Both the position numbers and the translations under genes were made by a program. From positions 126,303-178,394 of the forward strand of contig JAHZGC010000003.1 in assembly GCA_019421015.1 (NCBI GenBank): a stretch of 52,092 nucleotides of DNA, read 5' to 3'. This document shows, one piece after another, positions 39,495 to 47,843 of this stretch. The DNA comes from Coriobacteriaceae bacterium. GTDB lineage: Bacteria; Actinomycetota; Coriobacteriia; Coriobacteriales; UMGS124. The notes beneath the pieces were generated by a model, which worked only from the letters and a program-made list of their open reading frames with translations, ran no database searches and had not been told where the DNA came from. Position 1 is the first letter of the stretch. Each line of letters opens with the position of its first letter.

Positions 39495-39545
39495 AAAAAA
39501 AGAACAGGCCCGGCCCGCTCGAGAACCGAGCAGGGTCGGACCTGT
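39495..39545 (-). terminator. Rho-independent terminator downstream of groEL
   Basis: On the minus strand a long imperfect stem (39504-39520 with 39527-39545; ACAGG...CCTGT outside, CTCG...CGAG inside) is followed by TTCTTTTTTT. It lies about 160 nt beyond the groEL stop, past the structured element at 39610-39690, so termination of groESL is assigned here. Confidence 0.8.
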
Positions 39546-39609
39546 CGAGAAAGACGTGCGAAAACCCGCACGCAAAACGCGGTGAGCGGGGCTCGACACA
39601 AACTAAAAA

Positions 39610-39690
39610 GAAGCTCCGCTCACAAGGCGCGCGAGGGCGATGCGTACTGACGGTACGTGAGCTCTCGCGGAACGCGGTGAGCGGAGCTTC
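39610..39690 (-). repeat. Structured 3' element, copy 2 (after groEL)
   Basis: It starts 12 nt past the groEL stop. Outer stem GAAGCTCCGCTCAC/GTGAGCGGAGCTTC (14 bp), inner stem GCGAGAGC/GCCCTCGC (one mismatch), and a CGTAC/GTACG tip. The constant segments CGCGTTCC, TCACGTAC, GTACGCATC and GCGCCTT match the gltB and ilvC copies in the same gene-sense orientation. Five T residues follow on the minus strand, but a separate canonical terminator lies further downstream. Confidence 0.8.
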
Positions 39691-39702
39691 GCCACTTACT
39701 TG

Positions 39703-41337
39703 TTAGTACATGCCGCCCTGGCCGGAGGCAGCAGCAGCCGCAATAGCATCCTCAATGGAGGTGTCCTTGGGGATGTCGGTCACGGTGGCCTCGGTGATCA
39801 GGATGAGGCCCGAGATGGAGGCGGCGTTCTGCAGGGTGATGCGGGAGACCTTCACCGGGTCGAGCACGCCCATGGCGATCATGTCGCCCCACTTGCCGGA
39901 GGCGGAGTCGAGGCCCTGGCCGGGCTCCATGTTCTTGATCTTCTCGACGACGACCTGGCCCTCATAGCCGGCGTTGCTGGCGATGGTGGCCACCGGGGCG
40001 GTCAGGGCCTTCTTGACGATGTTGATGCCCAGCGCCTCGTCGGGATCGTCGGTCTTGATGTCCTCGAGGGAGGGCAGGGCGTCCATGAAGGCCACGCCGC
40101 CGCCGGCGACGATGCCCTCCTCCACGGCCGCACGGGTGGCCTGCAGGGCGTCCTCGATGCGGTGCTTGATCTCCTTCATCGCGGACTCGGTGGCAGCGCC
40201 CACCTTGATGACGGCGACACCGCCAGCGAGCTTGGCCAGACGCTCCTGGAGCTTCTCACGGTCGAAGTCGCTCTTGACGTTCTCCATCTCGCCCTTGATC
40301 TGGGCAATGCGGCCGTCGATGGCCTCCTTGCTGCCAGCGCCGCCCACGATGGTGGTGTTGTCCTTGGTAATCTTGATGCTCTTGGCGGTGCCCAGGTCGT
40401 CAACGGTGGCGTCGACGAGCTTGCCGCCCAGGTCGCTCATGATGGGCTGGGCGCCGGTCAGCACGGCGATGTCCTCGAGCATGCGCTTGCGGCGGTCGCC
40501 GTAGCCGGGGGCCTTCACGGCGGCGATGTTCAGGGCGCCGCGGAGCTTGTTGAGGATCAGGGTGGCCAGGGCCTCGCCGTCGACGTCCTCAGCGATGATC
40601 ACCAGCGGCTTGCCCGAACGCATGACGTCCTCGAGCAGCGGCACGATGTCCTGGACGTTGCTGATCTTCTGATCGGTCACGAGGATGTACGGATCCTTGA
40701 AGTTGGCCTCCATACGCTCGTTGTCGGTGGCAAAGTAGGGCGAGATGTAGCCCTTGTCGAACTGCATGCCCTCGACGGTGTCGATCTCGATGCCGAAGGT
40801 CTGGGACTCCTCGACGGTGATGACGCCGTCCTTGCCCACGACCTCCATGGCCTCGGCGATCTTGTTGCCGATGTTCTCGTCGCCGGCCGAGATGGTGCCG
40901 ACAGAAGCGATCTGCTCCTTGGAGGAGACGGGCTGCGCGGCGCCCTTCATGTAGGTCACGACGGCGTCGACGGCCTTGTCGATACCGCGGCGGATGGCCA
41001 GCGGGTTGGCACCGGCGGTCACGTTGCGCAGGCCCTCGTTAACGATGACCTGGGCAAGCAGGGTGGCGGTGGTGGTGCCGTCGCCCACGGTGTCGTTGGT
41101 CTTGGTGGCGACCTCCTTCACCAGCTGGGCGCCCATGTTCTCGATGTTGTCGGGCAGCTCGATCTCCTTGGCGACCGACACACCGTCGTTGGTGATGGTC
41201 GGGGCGCCGTAGGAGCGCTGCAGGGCGACGTAGCGGCCCTTGGGGCCCATGGTGACGGTCACGGCGTCGGCCAGGGTATTGACGCCCTTGGCAAGCTTGG
41301 CACGTGCCTCAGCGTTAAAAGCAATCTGCTTAGCCAT
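39703..41337 (-). CDS. groL: 60 kDa chaperonin GroEL
   Basis: 544 residues, full length. GroEL forms the double-ring folding chamber capped by GroES. The ATP site is seen in TVTMGPKGRYVAL and in VGDGTTTATLLAQVI. The apical domain has TVEGMQFDKGYISPYF, and the late signature AAVEEGIVAGGGVAF is present. The C-terminus is AAAASGQGGMY, short for the flexible Gly-Met tail. It follows groES after 113 bp on the same strand. The 3' side has a structured element and an intrinsic terminator. Confidence 0.98.
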   Translation of the reverse strand: MAKQIAFNAEARAKLAKGVNTLADAVTVTMGPKGRYVALQRSYGAPTITNDGVSVAKEIELPDNIENMGAQLVKEVATKTNDTVGDGTTTATLLAQVIVNEGLRNVTAGANPLAIRRGIDKAVDAVVTYMKGAAQPVSSKEQIASVGTISAGDENIGNKIAEAMEVVGKDGVITVEESQTFGIEIDTVEGMQFDKGYISPYFATDNERMEANFKDPYILVTDQKISNVQDIVPLLEDVMRSGKPLVIIAEDVDGEALATLILNKLRGALNIAAVKAPGYGDRRKRMLEDIAVLTGAQPIMSDLGGKLVDATVDDLGTAKSIKITKDNTTIVGGAGSKEAIDGRIAQIKGEMENVKSDFDREKLQERLAKLAGGVAVIKVGAATESAMKEIKHRIEDALQATRAAVEEGIVAGGGVAFMDALPSLEDIKTDDPDEALGINIVKKALTAPVATIASNAGYEGQVVVEKIKNMEPGQGLDSASGKWGDMIAMGVLDPVKVSRITLQNAASISGLILITEATVTDIPKDTSIEDAIAAAAASGQGGMY

Positions 41338-41450
41338 AAGTAATGTCTACCTTTCGCACGAAAGAATGGGTGGCAAGAAATCAAACGGGGTCGTTGGCCG
41401 GGAAGGCCGAGTCAGAGCATCCCGGCAGGCAGCCCCGGGCGCCAGATGCG

Positions 41451-41741
41451 CTACTCCTCCACCACGGCGTAGATGTCAGAGTCGCGCATGAGGAGATAGT
41501 CCTCGCCGTCGACCTTGACCTCGTTGCCGCCGTACTTGCCATAGATGACGACCTCGCCGACCTTGACGTCGACGGGGATGCGCTCACCGTTGTCGTCAAG
41601 CTTGCCGGCACCCACGGCGATGACGGTGCCGCGCTGCGGCTTCTCCTGAGCTCCGCTGGAGATGAAGAGACCGCCCGCGGTCTTCTCCTCCGCCTTATCC
41701 GGCTTGACCAGTACGCGATCACCCAACGGCCTCAACTGCAT
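41451..41741 (-). CDS. groS: 10 kDa co-chaperonin GroES
   Basis: 96 residues starting MQLRPLGDRVLVKPDKAEEK, with GGAGGT upstream. It forms the seven-membered lid on GroEL. The mobile loop (EEKTAGGLFISSGAQEKPQ) that contacts GroEL is present, as is the roof region DDNGERIPVDV, and the chain ends RDSDIYAVVEE. A minus-strand TATAAT at 41904-41909 is a plausible -10 box with a leader of about 160 nt. No CIRCE or HspR-type box was found upstream. Confidence 0.97.
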   Translation of the reverse strand: MQLRPLGDRVLVKPDKAEEKTAGGLFISSGAQEKPQRGTVIAVGAGKLDDNGERIPVDVKVGEVVIYGKYGGNEVKVDGEDYLLMRDSDIYAVVEE

Positions 41742-41903
41742 AGGTAGGACCTCCTCGTTTGTTGATCGGCCCCCGGCGTGGGGGCCGCCGCGGCGGGCCG
41801 GCGTCCGATCCGGCCCTGCGGGATATCTTGGCACGGGTCCTATACTACCCACTTACACCTCTATACATGTGCAGACTAAAAAATCTCACAATTAGACGCT
41901 TAG

Positions 41904-41976
41904 ATTATATGGTTCGCTCCAATATACCTGCACGCAAGGCTTTTAGAGAGAAAAACCCCTGTTCAAACGCTATAAT
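41904..41976. promoter_or_regulatory. Divergent promoter candidates between groES and the M20 peptidase
   Basis: TATAAT on the minus strand at 41904-41909 faces groES, and TATAAT on the plus strand at 41971-41976 faces the peptidase, 40 bp before its start. Neither has a good -35 hexamer at 17 nt. The stretch 41850-41975 is very AT-rich for this genome. Confidence 0.5.
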
Positions 41977-42015
41977 GTGCCGCCGAAACACCCCGTGCGA
42001 CCCATCGGAGGAACC

Positions 42016-43491
42016 ATGAACGCGCCCGAACACCGTAACCCCACGAAGACCTCGTGGCCGTTTTTTGCCCATGAGGACGACTACCCGGAGCTCGATGCAC
42101 CCGGGGCCGTCGAGCGGCTCGCCGAGGCCATCCGCTGCAAGACCACGAGCTGCGTCGACACCACCCTCATCGACTACGGAGAGTTCGACAGGCTCCACGG
42201 GCTTATCCGCCGCTCCTTCCCCCGCGTGATGGGGGCGGCCAGCGTGGAGGAGATCGGCCACAGCCTGCTCATCACGATACCCGGCAGCGACCCGTCGCTA
42301 CCCCCGGCCCTGCTTATGGCGCACCAAGACGTGGTGCCGGTGGTCCCGGGCACCGAGGGCGACTGGACCTACGACGCGTTCTCGGGCCAGGTGGACGACA
42401 CCTTCGTGTGGGGTCGCGGGACCCTGGACGTCAAAGAGATGCTCATGGCCGAGCTCGAGGCGGCGGAGCTGGTGCTCGGCCAGGAAAAGCCGCTGCGCCG
42501 CACGCTCCTGCTAGCCTTTGGCGAGGACGAGGAATGCCTGCAGCAGGGCTCGCGCGCCATCGCACGGACGCTCGAGGAGCGCGGCATACGGCCTGCTTTC
42601 CTAATCGACGAGGGGTCCTACACCTTTGCGGACGGCGCGGACTACGGGGCGCCGGGCTTTAGGTTCAAACCCGTGGAGTTGGGCGAGAAGGGCTACTGCG
42701 ACGTGCGCGTCACGGCGCACAGCGCAGGCGGCCACTCGTCGAACCCCTTTGGCGGAACGTCGCTGGCCCATGTGTGCGAGGCCGTGGCGCGCATCGCCGG
42801 CGCTCCGTGGCCCGTGGAGCTCTCGCCCCTGGTGGAGGCGGCCTTTGGGAGCCTGGCCCCCCACGTCTGCGAGGAACCCTTCCGTTCCCTGATCGCCCCG
42901 CTGCCGGGCGAGTCGACGGCGCAGGCCGTGGCGCGCAGCGCCCCCGCGATCGCCCGGGCCTGCAGCGAGCGCAAGGCACTGTTCCCGCTGGTCACCACTA
43001 CCGTGGCGCCCACGATGCTCGAAGGCGGCTCCACTGGGTCGAACGTGATGCCCCAGACCGTGTGGGCCGTGGTGAACTTTAGGCTTGCGCCCGGGACCTC
43101 CTCTGAGGCCGTGGCCGCACGCTGCCGGGAACTCGTGGCCGACCTGCCGGTAGAGGTCGACATCTTTCAGCAGCCGAGCGAGCCTTCCGAGGTGGACGCC
43201 GGTGCCGTGGAGAACCCGGGGTGGGCGGCCGCGCGCGAGGCCGTGGCCCGCTACTACCGCGACCCCCAGACCGGCCAAGGGCTGCCGATCGTACCGACGT
43301 TGGCGACCGGCGGCACCGACGCCCGCATGTACGAGCACATCTGCGACGCCTGCCTACGCCTGGGGCCGATGCTCGTGGCCCCCGAGGAGACGCGCCGCGG
43401 CGTGCACGGCACCGACGAGCGCATCGACAGACGCGCCTACGTGCAGAGCATCCGCGTGCTGGCTCGAATCGTGGAGGCGACCTGCCGGTAG
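42016..43491 (+). CDS. M20 family metallopeptidase (carboxypeptidase PM20D1/CPS1-like)
   Basis: 491 residues from the ATG at 42016 with GGAGG just upstream. It is a di-zinc amino/carboxypeptidase-fold hydrolase. Metal-site and catalytic motifs: LLMAHQDVVPV (His, Asp), WGRGTLDVKEML (bridging Asp), AFGEDEECLQQGS (catalytic and ligand Glu), and the C-terminal HGTDERI (His). A lid/dimerisation domain lies at about residues 240-390. The motif order and length fit the long PM20D1/yeast CPS1 branch, which acts on peptides or N-acyl amino acids. There is no signal peptide, so it is cytoplasmic. The substrate is not predictable. It is divergent from groES. Confidence 0.88.
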   Translation: MNAPEHRNPTKTSWPFFAHEDDYPELDAPGAVERLAEAIRCKTTSCVDTTLIDYGEFDRLHGLIRRSFPRVMGAASVEEIGHSLLITIPGSDPSLPPALLMAHQDVVPVVPGTEGDWTYDAFSGQVDDTFVWGRGTLDVKEMLMAELEAAELVLGQEKPLRRTLLLAFGEDEECLQQGSRAIARTLEERGIRPAFLIDEGSYTFADGADYGAPGFRFKPVELGEKGYCDVRVTAHSAGGHSSNPFGGTSLAHVCEAVARIAGAPWPVELSPLVEAAFGSLAPHVCEEPFRSLIAPLPGESTAQAVARSAPAIARACSERKALFPLVTTTVAPTMLEGGSTGSNVMPQTVWAVVNFRLAPGTSSEAVAARCRELVADLPVEVDIFQQPSEPSEVDAGAVENPGWAAAREAVARYYRDPQTGQGLPIVPTLATGGTDARMYEHICDACLRLGPMLVAPEETRRGVHGTDERIDRRAYVQSIRVLARIVEATCR

Positions 43492-43559
43492 GCGAAGGCC
43501 GGCCGGAGCGAGGAGCGCCGGGACGAGGCGGTGTGGGAGCTGGGTGGGGGATGGCGCGG

Positions 43560-43660
43560 GAGTAAAGTTGATTATTTTGCATCACACAAACAAGCCTTCT
43601 ACCTGCAGGTATAGCAAATAACCGCAGGCAGAAGGCTCGCAAGAAAAATGAACTTTACTC
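43560..43660. repeat. 101-bp inverted-repeat element between convergent genes
   Basis: Outer arms GAGTAAAGTT (43560-43569) and AACTTTACTC (43651-43660) continue imperfectly inward through ATTATTTTGC/GCAAGAAAAAT. The inner stem is AGCCTTCT (43593-43600) with AGAAGGCT (43630-43637), followed by CCTGC/GCAGG. It is AT-rich and separates the M20 peptidase from the small Cys-containing gene. A two-sided terminator or a non-autonomous element are both possible. Confidence 0.7.
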
Positions 43661-43683
43661 ACCGGTCAAATTGACAGGCCGTC

Positions 43684-43953
43684 TTACTTCTCGCCCTCGA
43701 CCTCTTCGGTCTCGTAGGCGTAGGGCTTGCCGTTCTCGTCGACACCGGCAACCACGTGCTCGACGATGCGCTCGTGCTCGGCTCCCTCGACGGCCTTGGC
43801 GACCTCCTGCTCGGGATAGCAGCCGGTGATGTCGTCGGGCTTGATGCTGACGTCCATGCGGCCGGTCTCATTCTCGAGCTTGCCTTCTGCAATGACGTCC
43901 TGGGCGATCTCGTTGGCGACTTCTTTGGGATCCTTCTTGCATCCGCAGGCCAT
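43684..43953 (-). CDS. Small Cys-containing acidic protein of unknown function
   Basis: 89 residues starting MACGCKKDPKEVANEIAQDV, with GGGG and an AG-rich stretch upstream. Cysteines occur at positions 3 and 5 (CGC) and once more in ITGCYPE. The middle is acidic and helical (KAVEGAEHERIVEHVVAGVD) and the end is very acidic (ETEEVEGEK). No signal or membrane segment. I do not recognise the family. The N-terminal CGCKK could bind a metal or be a redox site, but nothing proves it. It is 175 nt from the ilvC-associated element and converges on the M20 peptidase. Confidence 0.65.
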   Translation of the reverse strand: MACGCKKDPKEVANEIAQDVIAEGKLENETGRMDVSIKPDDITGCYPEQEVAKAVEGAEHERIVEHVVAGVDENGKPYAYETEEVEGEK

Positions 43954-44128
43954 GACGGCCCCCTTTCTATCAGGGCGCCGGCTGTCGACCGATTGCGGTC
44001 GGCCCCTGCGCCACCTGCCGTAACACACTGCAATTGGTTCCCGAAATGCAGCCGCGAAGGCAGCCTTGCAAGACGATTCACAACAAGCGCACCAATGCGG
44101 CGAGAGCCGGTTTGCCATCCGCAAAAAC

Positions 44129-44209
44129 AAATCGGCCCTCGCAAGGCGCGCAGGAGCGAAGCGTACTGGGCGTACGTGAGCTCCTGCGGAACGCGGCGAG
44201 ACGCGATTT
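44129..44209 (-). repeat. Structured 3' element, copy 3 (after ilvC)
   Basis: It starts 5 nt past the ilvC stop. Outer stem AAATCGCG-T-CTCGC with GCGAG-GGC-CGATTT (paired at both ends, loose in the middle), a perfect inner stem GCAGGAGC/GCTCCTGC, and a CGTAC/GTACG tip. The linker segments CGCGTTCC, TCACGTAC, GTACGCTTC and GCGCCTT match the gltB and groEL copies. TTTGTTTTT follows on the minus strand. Confidence 0.8.
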
Positions 44210-44214
44210 TGATG

Positions 44215-45252
44215 TTAGTTGTTGATGAGCTTGTCCTCGTCGGACCAGCTATAGAGCGCGCGAATCTCCTCGCCCACAAGCTCGCTGGGGTGCTCGCTCG
44301 CCAGCTTGCGCATGGCGTTGAAGTGCACCTGGGAACCGGCGTCGCTCATGTCGAGCAGGAAGTCCTTGGCAAAGCTGCCGTCCTGGATGTTCTTGAGGAC
44401 CTGCTTCATGGCCTTCTTGGTCTCGTCGGTGATAATCTTGGGACCGGTGATGTAGTCGCCGTACTCGGCGGTGTTCGAGATGGAGTAGCGCATGCCGCTG
44501 AAGCCGCTCTGGTAGATGAGGTCGACGATGAGCTTCATCTCGTGGATGCACTCGAAGTAGGCGTTGCGGGGGTCGTAGCCGGCCTCCACCAGGGTCTCGA
44601 AGCCGGCCTGCATGAGGGCGCACACGCCGCCGCAGAGCACCGCCTGCTCGCCAAAGAGATCGGTCTCGGTCTCGGTGCGGAACGTCGTCTCGAGCACGCC
44701 GGCGCGGGCGCCGCCGATGCCCAGGGCGTAGGCCAGGCCGATCTCGAGGGCGTCGCCGGTGGCGTCCTGCTCCACGGCCACGAGGCAGGGCACGCCCTTG
44801 CCGGCCTGGTACTCGGAGCGCACGGTGTGGCCCGGGCCCTTGGGGGCGACCATGATGACGTTCACGTCCGCCGGGGGCTTGATGCAGCCAAAGTGGATGT
44901 TGAAGCCGTGGGCAAAGGCCAGGGTCTTGCCGGGCTCAAGGTTGGGCTCGATGCTCTCCTTGTAGAGCTTGGCCTGCTTCTCGTCGTTGATGAGGATCAT
45001 GATGACGTCGGCGGCCTTGGCGGCCTCGGCAGAGGTCATGACCTTGAGGCCCTGCTCCTCGGCTTTCTTCCAGCTCTTGCTGCCCTCGTAGAGGCCCACG
45101 ATGACGTCGACGCCGGAGTCCTTGAGGTTCAGCGCGTGGGCGTGGCCCTGCGAGCCGTAGCCGATGATGGCAACGGTCTTGCCGGCGAGCTTCTGGAGGT
45201 CGCAGTCCTGCTGGTAGAAGATGCGGTTGGTGCTGGGATTGGCGGTGGCCAT
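44215..45252 (-). CDS. ilvC: Ketol-acid reductoisomerase (class I)
   Basis: 345 residues, the class I length. It converts acetolactate or acetohydroxybutyrate to dihydroxy acids using NAD(P)H and Mg2+ in branched-chain amino acid synthesis. The Rossmann motif is VAIIGYGSQGHAHALNL. The C-terminal knotted domain holds the metal-binding DLFGEQAVLCGG and FECIHEMKLIVDLIYQ. The phosphate-recognition loop region GLYEGSKSWKKAEEQG contains Ser and Lys residues, consistent with NADPH but not decisive. GGAG lies upstream of the ATG. It is downstream of ilvN on the same strand with a 188-nt gap that contains hairpins. Confidence 0.97.
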   Translation of the reverse strand: MATANPSTNRIFYQQDCDLQKLAGKTVAIIGYGSQGHAHALNLKDSGVDVIVGLYEGSKSWKKAEEQGLKVMTSAEAAKAADVIMILINDEKQAKLYKESIEPNLEPGKTLAFAHGFNIHFGCIKPPADVNVIMVAPKGPGHTVRSEYQAGKGVPCLVAVEQDATGDALEIGLAYALGIGGARAGVLETTFRTETETDLFGEQAVLCGGVCALMQAGFETLVEAGYDPRNAYFECIHEMKLIVDLIYQSGFSGMRYSISNTAEYGDYITGPKIITDETKKAMKQVLKNIQDGSFAKDFLLDMSDAGSQVHFNAMRKLASEHPSELVGEEIRALYSWSDEDKLINN

Positions 45253-45376
45253 GGTGGGTGGGACTCCTTTCGTGGATTACCGCCCCGCACGGTAGCGGCG
45301 AAGGCGGGCTAGAACCTAAGCGACGGTGCTGGGGCGCCTCATGCCGGTCGGGCCGACGGCCCGCAAGGGCTTCTCC

Positions 45377-45403
45377 CCCGGAAAGAGGTTTGCTCCTTCC
45401 GGG
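45377..45403 (-). promoter_or_regulatory. Hairpin in the ilvN-ilvC gap
   Basis: CCCGGAAAGAG (45377-45387) and CTCCTTCCGGG (45393-45403) form an 11-bp stem with one mismatch. On the minus strand the 5' arm contains GGAAGGAG, a ribosome-binding-like sequence, followed by a copy of GGAGAAGCCC and a GGGCC/GGCCC mini-hairpin. It could attenuate or protect the ilvC transcript. No T-box or leader peptide is evident. Confidence 0.4.
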
Positions 45404-45440
45404 AGGTTCCCCGACACCGAGGGCTTTTCCCCTGCAGAGG

Positions 45441-45947
45441 TTACAGGTTGGTTACCTGGCGGATTGTGGAGCTGCCGCGTTCGAGCGACACGATGCCCGT
45501 GCGGCAGATCTCGAGGATGGTGTAGTCGCTCATGAGGTTGATGAAGGCGTCGATGCGGCGGGGGTCGCCGGTCATCTGCATCATCATGGTGTCACGGGTG
45601 TAGTCGACGATCTTGGCCTTGAAGGCCTCGGCCGCAGCGCGCACCTCCTCGCGAGTCGCAGGCTCGTTGGCCATCTTGATGAGCAAAAGCTCGCAGGTCA
45701 CGGCGTTCTCGCCGTCGAGCTCCTTGATCGAGACCACGTCGGGCAGCTTGAGGAGCTGGGCCACGAGCAGCTGCTTGGAGTCCTCCTCGCCGTGGAAGCG
45801 CACGGTGATGCGCGAGAACTCGGTCGACTCGGTCTCGCTCACCGTGAGGCAGTCGATGTTGAACTGGCGGCGGCGGAACATGCTGGTCACGCGGTTGAGG
45901 ACGCCGTACTGGTTGCGCACCAGCACCGCGATGGTATAGCGCTTCAT
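45441..45947 (-). CDS. ilvN: Acetolactate synthase small (regulatory) subunit
   Basis: 168 residues from the ATG at 45947, 4 nt beyond the ilvB stop; a GTG overlapping ilvB at 45959 is an alternative. The N-terminal ACT domain (YTIAVLVRNQYGVLNRVTSM, FNIDCLTVSETE) binds valine for feedback control of IlvB. The C-terminal half (LMSDYTILEICRTGIVSLER) is the usual activating domain. Tight spacing indicates co-translation with ilvB. Confidence 0.96.
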   Translation of the reverse strand: MKRYTIAVLVRNQYGVLNRVTSMFRRRQFNIDCLTVSETESTEFSRITVRFHGEEDSKQLLVAQLLKLPDVVSIKELDGENAVTCELLLIKMANEPATREEVRAAAEAFKAKIVDYTRDTMMMQMTGDPRRIDAFINLMSDYTILEICRTGIVSLERGSSTIRQVTNL

Positions 45948-45951
45948 GGCT

Positions 45952-47622
45952 TTATGCACCTGCCTTCACGATGATGTCGTCCATAGAACCGCCGGGGGGC
46001 AGCATGGGGAGCACGAACTCGTCGGCGTCGATGGCGCAGTCGATGAGGAACGGGCCCTGCACCGAGAAGGCCTGCCGCAGCGCGGCGTCGAGTTCCTCGA
46101 GGGTGTTCACCCGGGCGCCGTGGGCACCAAAGGCCTCGGCCAGCGCCACGAAGTCGGTCTTGCGGTCGAGGGTGGTGTTGGAATGGTGGCCGTCGAAGAA
46201 GAGGGTCTGCCACTGGCGCACCATGCCGAGGACGCCGTTGTTGAGCAGCAGGATCACGAGCGGCACGTTGTTGCTCACAGCCGTGGCGAGCTCCTGGAGG
46301 CACATGCCGAAGGAGCCGTCGCCCGTCACGAGGACCGCGTGCTCGCCGGTGCCGATCTGGGAGCCGATGGCCGCCCCCAGGCCAAAGCCCATGGTGCCCA
46401 GGCCGCCGCTCGACACGAAGGTACGGGGCCTGGAGAACGTGAGGGTCTGGGCCGCCCACATCTGGTGCTGGCCCACGTCGGTGGCCACGGGGGTATCGGG
46501 CGTGAGGTAGCGGTTCAGGACGAGCAGGGCGTTGCGGGGCGTGAGGCCCCCGCGCAGGTCGGTGGCCTCCTCGTCCTGGACGCGCCGGAGGCGGTCGATC
46601 TCGTCCTCCCAGGCCGGCAGCCGTTTGGGCCGCACGAGCTCGGTCAGGGCTTCCAAGGTGAGCCTGGCGTCGCCGCAGAGCCTGACGTCGTCCTTGGCGG
46701 TCTTGCGCAGCTCGGCGGCGTCGATGTCGATGTGGACGATCTTGGCGTGGCGGGCGAACTTGGCGAGGTTGCCGGTGCAGCGGTCGTTGAAGCGGTTGCC
46801 CACGGCGATGATGCAGTCGGCCTCGTTCATGGCCACCGACGAGGCATAGTGGCCGTGCATGCCCTGCATGCCCAGGAAGCGCTCATGGTCGCTCGGCACG
46901 CCCGACATGCCCATGAACGAGCAGCCCAGCGGGGCGTCGATCTTCTCGGCCAGGGCCAGGGCCTCCTGGGTGGCCCCGCTCGCAATCAGGCCGCCGCCGA
47001 AGTAGATGAAGGGGCGCTCGCAGGCGTCGATGACCTCGGCGGCCTCCTTGAGGGCCGCGGGCGAGGGAAGAAGCGGCTCGTCGAGCGGCAGCGGCCCCGC
47101 GCTCTGGTGGTCGAACAGCGCCTGCTGCACGTCCTTGGGAACGTCGACCAGCACGGGGCCGGGCCGCCCCGACGCGGCGATCTGGAAGGCCTCGCGAATG
47201 GTGGAGGCAAGGTTCTCGATCTTGCCCACGAAGTAGTTGTGCTTGGTGATGGGCAGCGTGATGCCCGTGATGTCGATCTCCTGGAAGCTGTCAGTACCGA
47301 TGAGCGGGTTGGGCACGTTGCCGGTAATAGCCACGAGCGGAACCGAATCGAGGTAGGCGGTGGCGATGCCCGTCACGAGATTGGTGGCGCCGGGGCCCGA
47401 GGTGGCGATGACCACGCCGGTCTTGCCGGTGGCGCGGGCGTAGCCGTCGGCCGCGTGGGCGGCTCCCTGCTCGTGGGCGGTGAGCACGTGGCGCAGCTCG
47501 TCTTGGTATTTGTAGAGCGAGTCGTAGATGTCGATGACCTGCCCGCCCGGATACCCAAAGACGACGTCGCAGCCCTGCTCGATAAGGGTCCTTACGATGA
47601 TGTCCGATCCAGATAGCAACAT
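45952..47622 (-). CDS. ilvB: Acetolactate synthase large (catalytic) subunit
   Basis: 556 residues from the ATG at 47622 with GGAAGGA upstream. This ThDP enzyme condenses pyruvate with pyruvate or 2-oxobutyrate. The catalytic Glu is in TAHEQGAAHAADGYARATG, and GPGATNLVTGIATAYLDSVP lines the active site. The central FAD domain carries RFNDRCTGNL. The ThDP/Mg motif is GDGSFGMCLQELATAVSNN with NNGVLGMVRQWQ. It heads the ilvB-ilvN-ilvC cluster. The leader has an inverted repeat but no leader peptide rich in Ile, Val or Leu. Confidence 0.96.
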   Translation of the reverse strand: MLLSGSDIIVRTLIEQGCDVVFGYPGGQVIDIYDSLYKYQDELRHVLTAHEQGAAHAADGYARATGKTGVVIATSGPGATNLVTGIATAYLDSVPLVAITGNVPNPLIGTDSFQEIDITGITLPITKHNYFVGKIENLASTIREAFQIAASGRPGPVLVDVPKDVQQALFDHQSAGPLPLDEPLLPSPAALKEAAEVIDACERPFIYFGGGLIASGATQEALALAEKIDAPLGCSFMGMSGVPSDHERFLGMQGMHGHYASSVAMNEADCIIAVGNRFNDRCTGNLAKFARHAKIVHIDIDAAELRKTAKDDVRLCGDARLTLEALTELVRPKRLPAWEDEIDRLRRVQDEEATDLRGGLTPRNALLVLNRYLTPDTPVATDVGQHQMWAAQTLTFSRPRTFVSSGGLGTMGFGLGAAIGSQIGTGEHAVLVTGDGSFGMCLQELATAVSNNVPLVILLLNNGVLGMVRQWQTLFFDGHHSNTTLDRKTDFVALAEAFGAHGARVNTLEELDAALRQAFSVQGPFLIDCAIDADEFVLPMLPPGGSMDDIIVKAGA

Positions 47623-47683
47623 GGGCGAATCCTTCCGAAGGGTGCCCCATTGTAGAGCAGAGCCGCAGGAAGGAACCCTTTTC

Positions 47684-47710
47684 ATATTCCTAGGATTCAG
47701 GGAGGAATAT
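47684..47710 (-). promoter_or_regulatory. Inverted repeat upstream of ilvB
   Basis: ATATTCC (47684-47690) and GGAATAT (47704-47710) are separated by 13 nt, about 60 bp upstream of the ilvB start, in an AT-rich stretch. It is a plausible operator for the ilv operon. TACAAT at about 47650 on the minus strand may be the -10 box. Confidence 0.4.
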
Positions 47711-47843
47711 AAACGACACATTTATGAAACACGGCCGAAATTATTTTTGGGGCGCAAGGGCTTCTCCGCCGGAGTCGGAGGCCGAGACGAGGTGGCCCGC
47801 GCCGCACAACCGGACGCCGCGGACCACCCTACCGACGCAAGCC

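Noticed and set aside
47623..47843. Possible T-box or leader-peptide attenuator upstream of ilvB
   Set aside because: There is no T-box sequence, no specifier-loop architecture and no short frame rich in Ile, Leu or Val.
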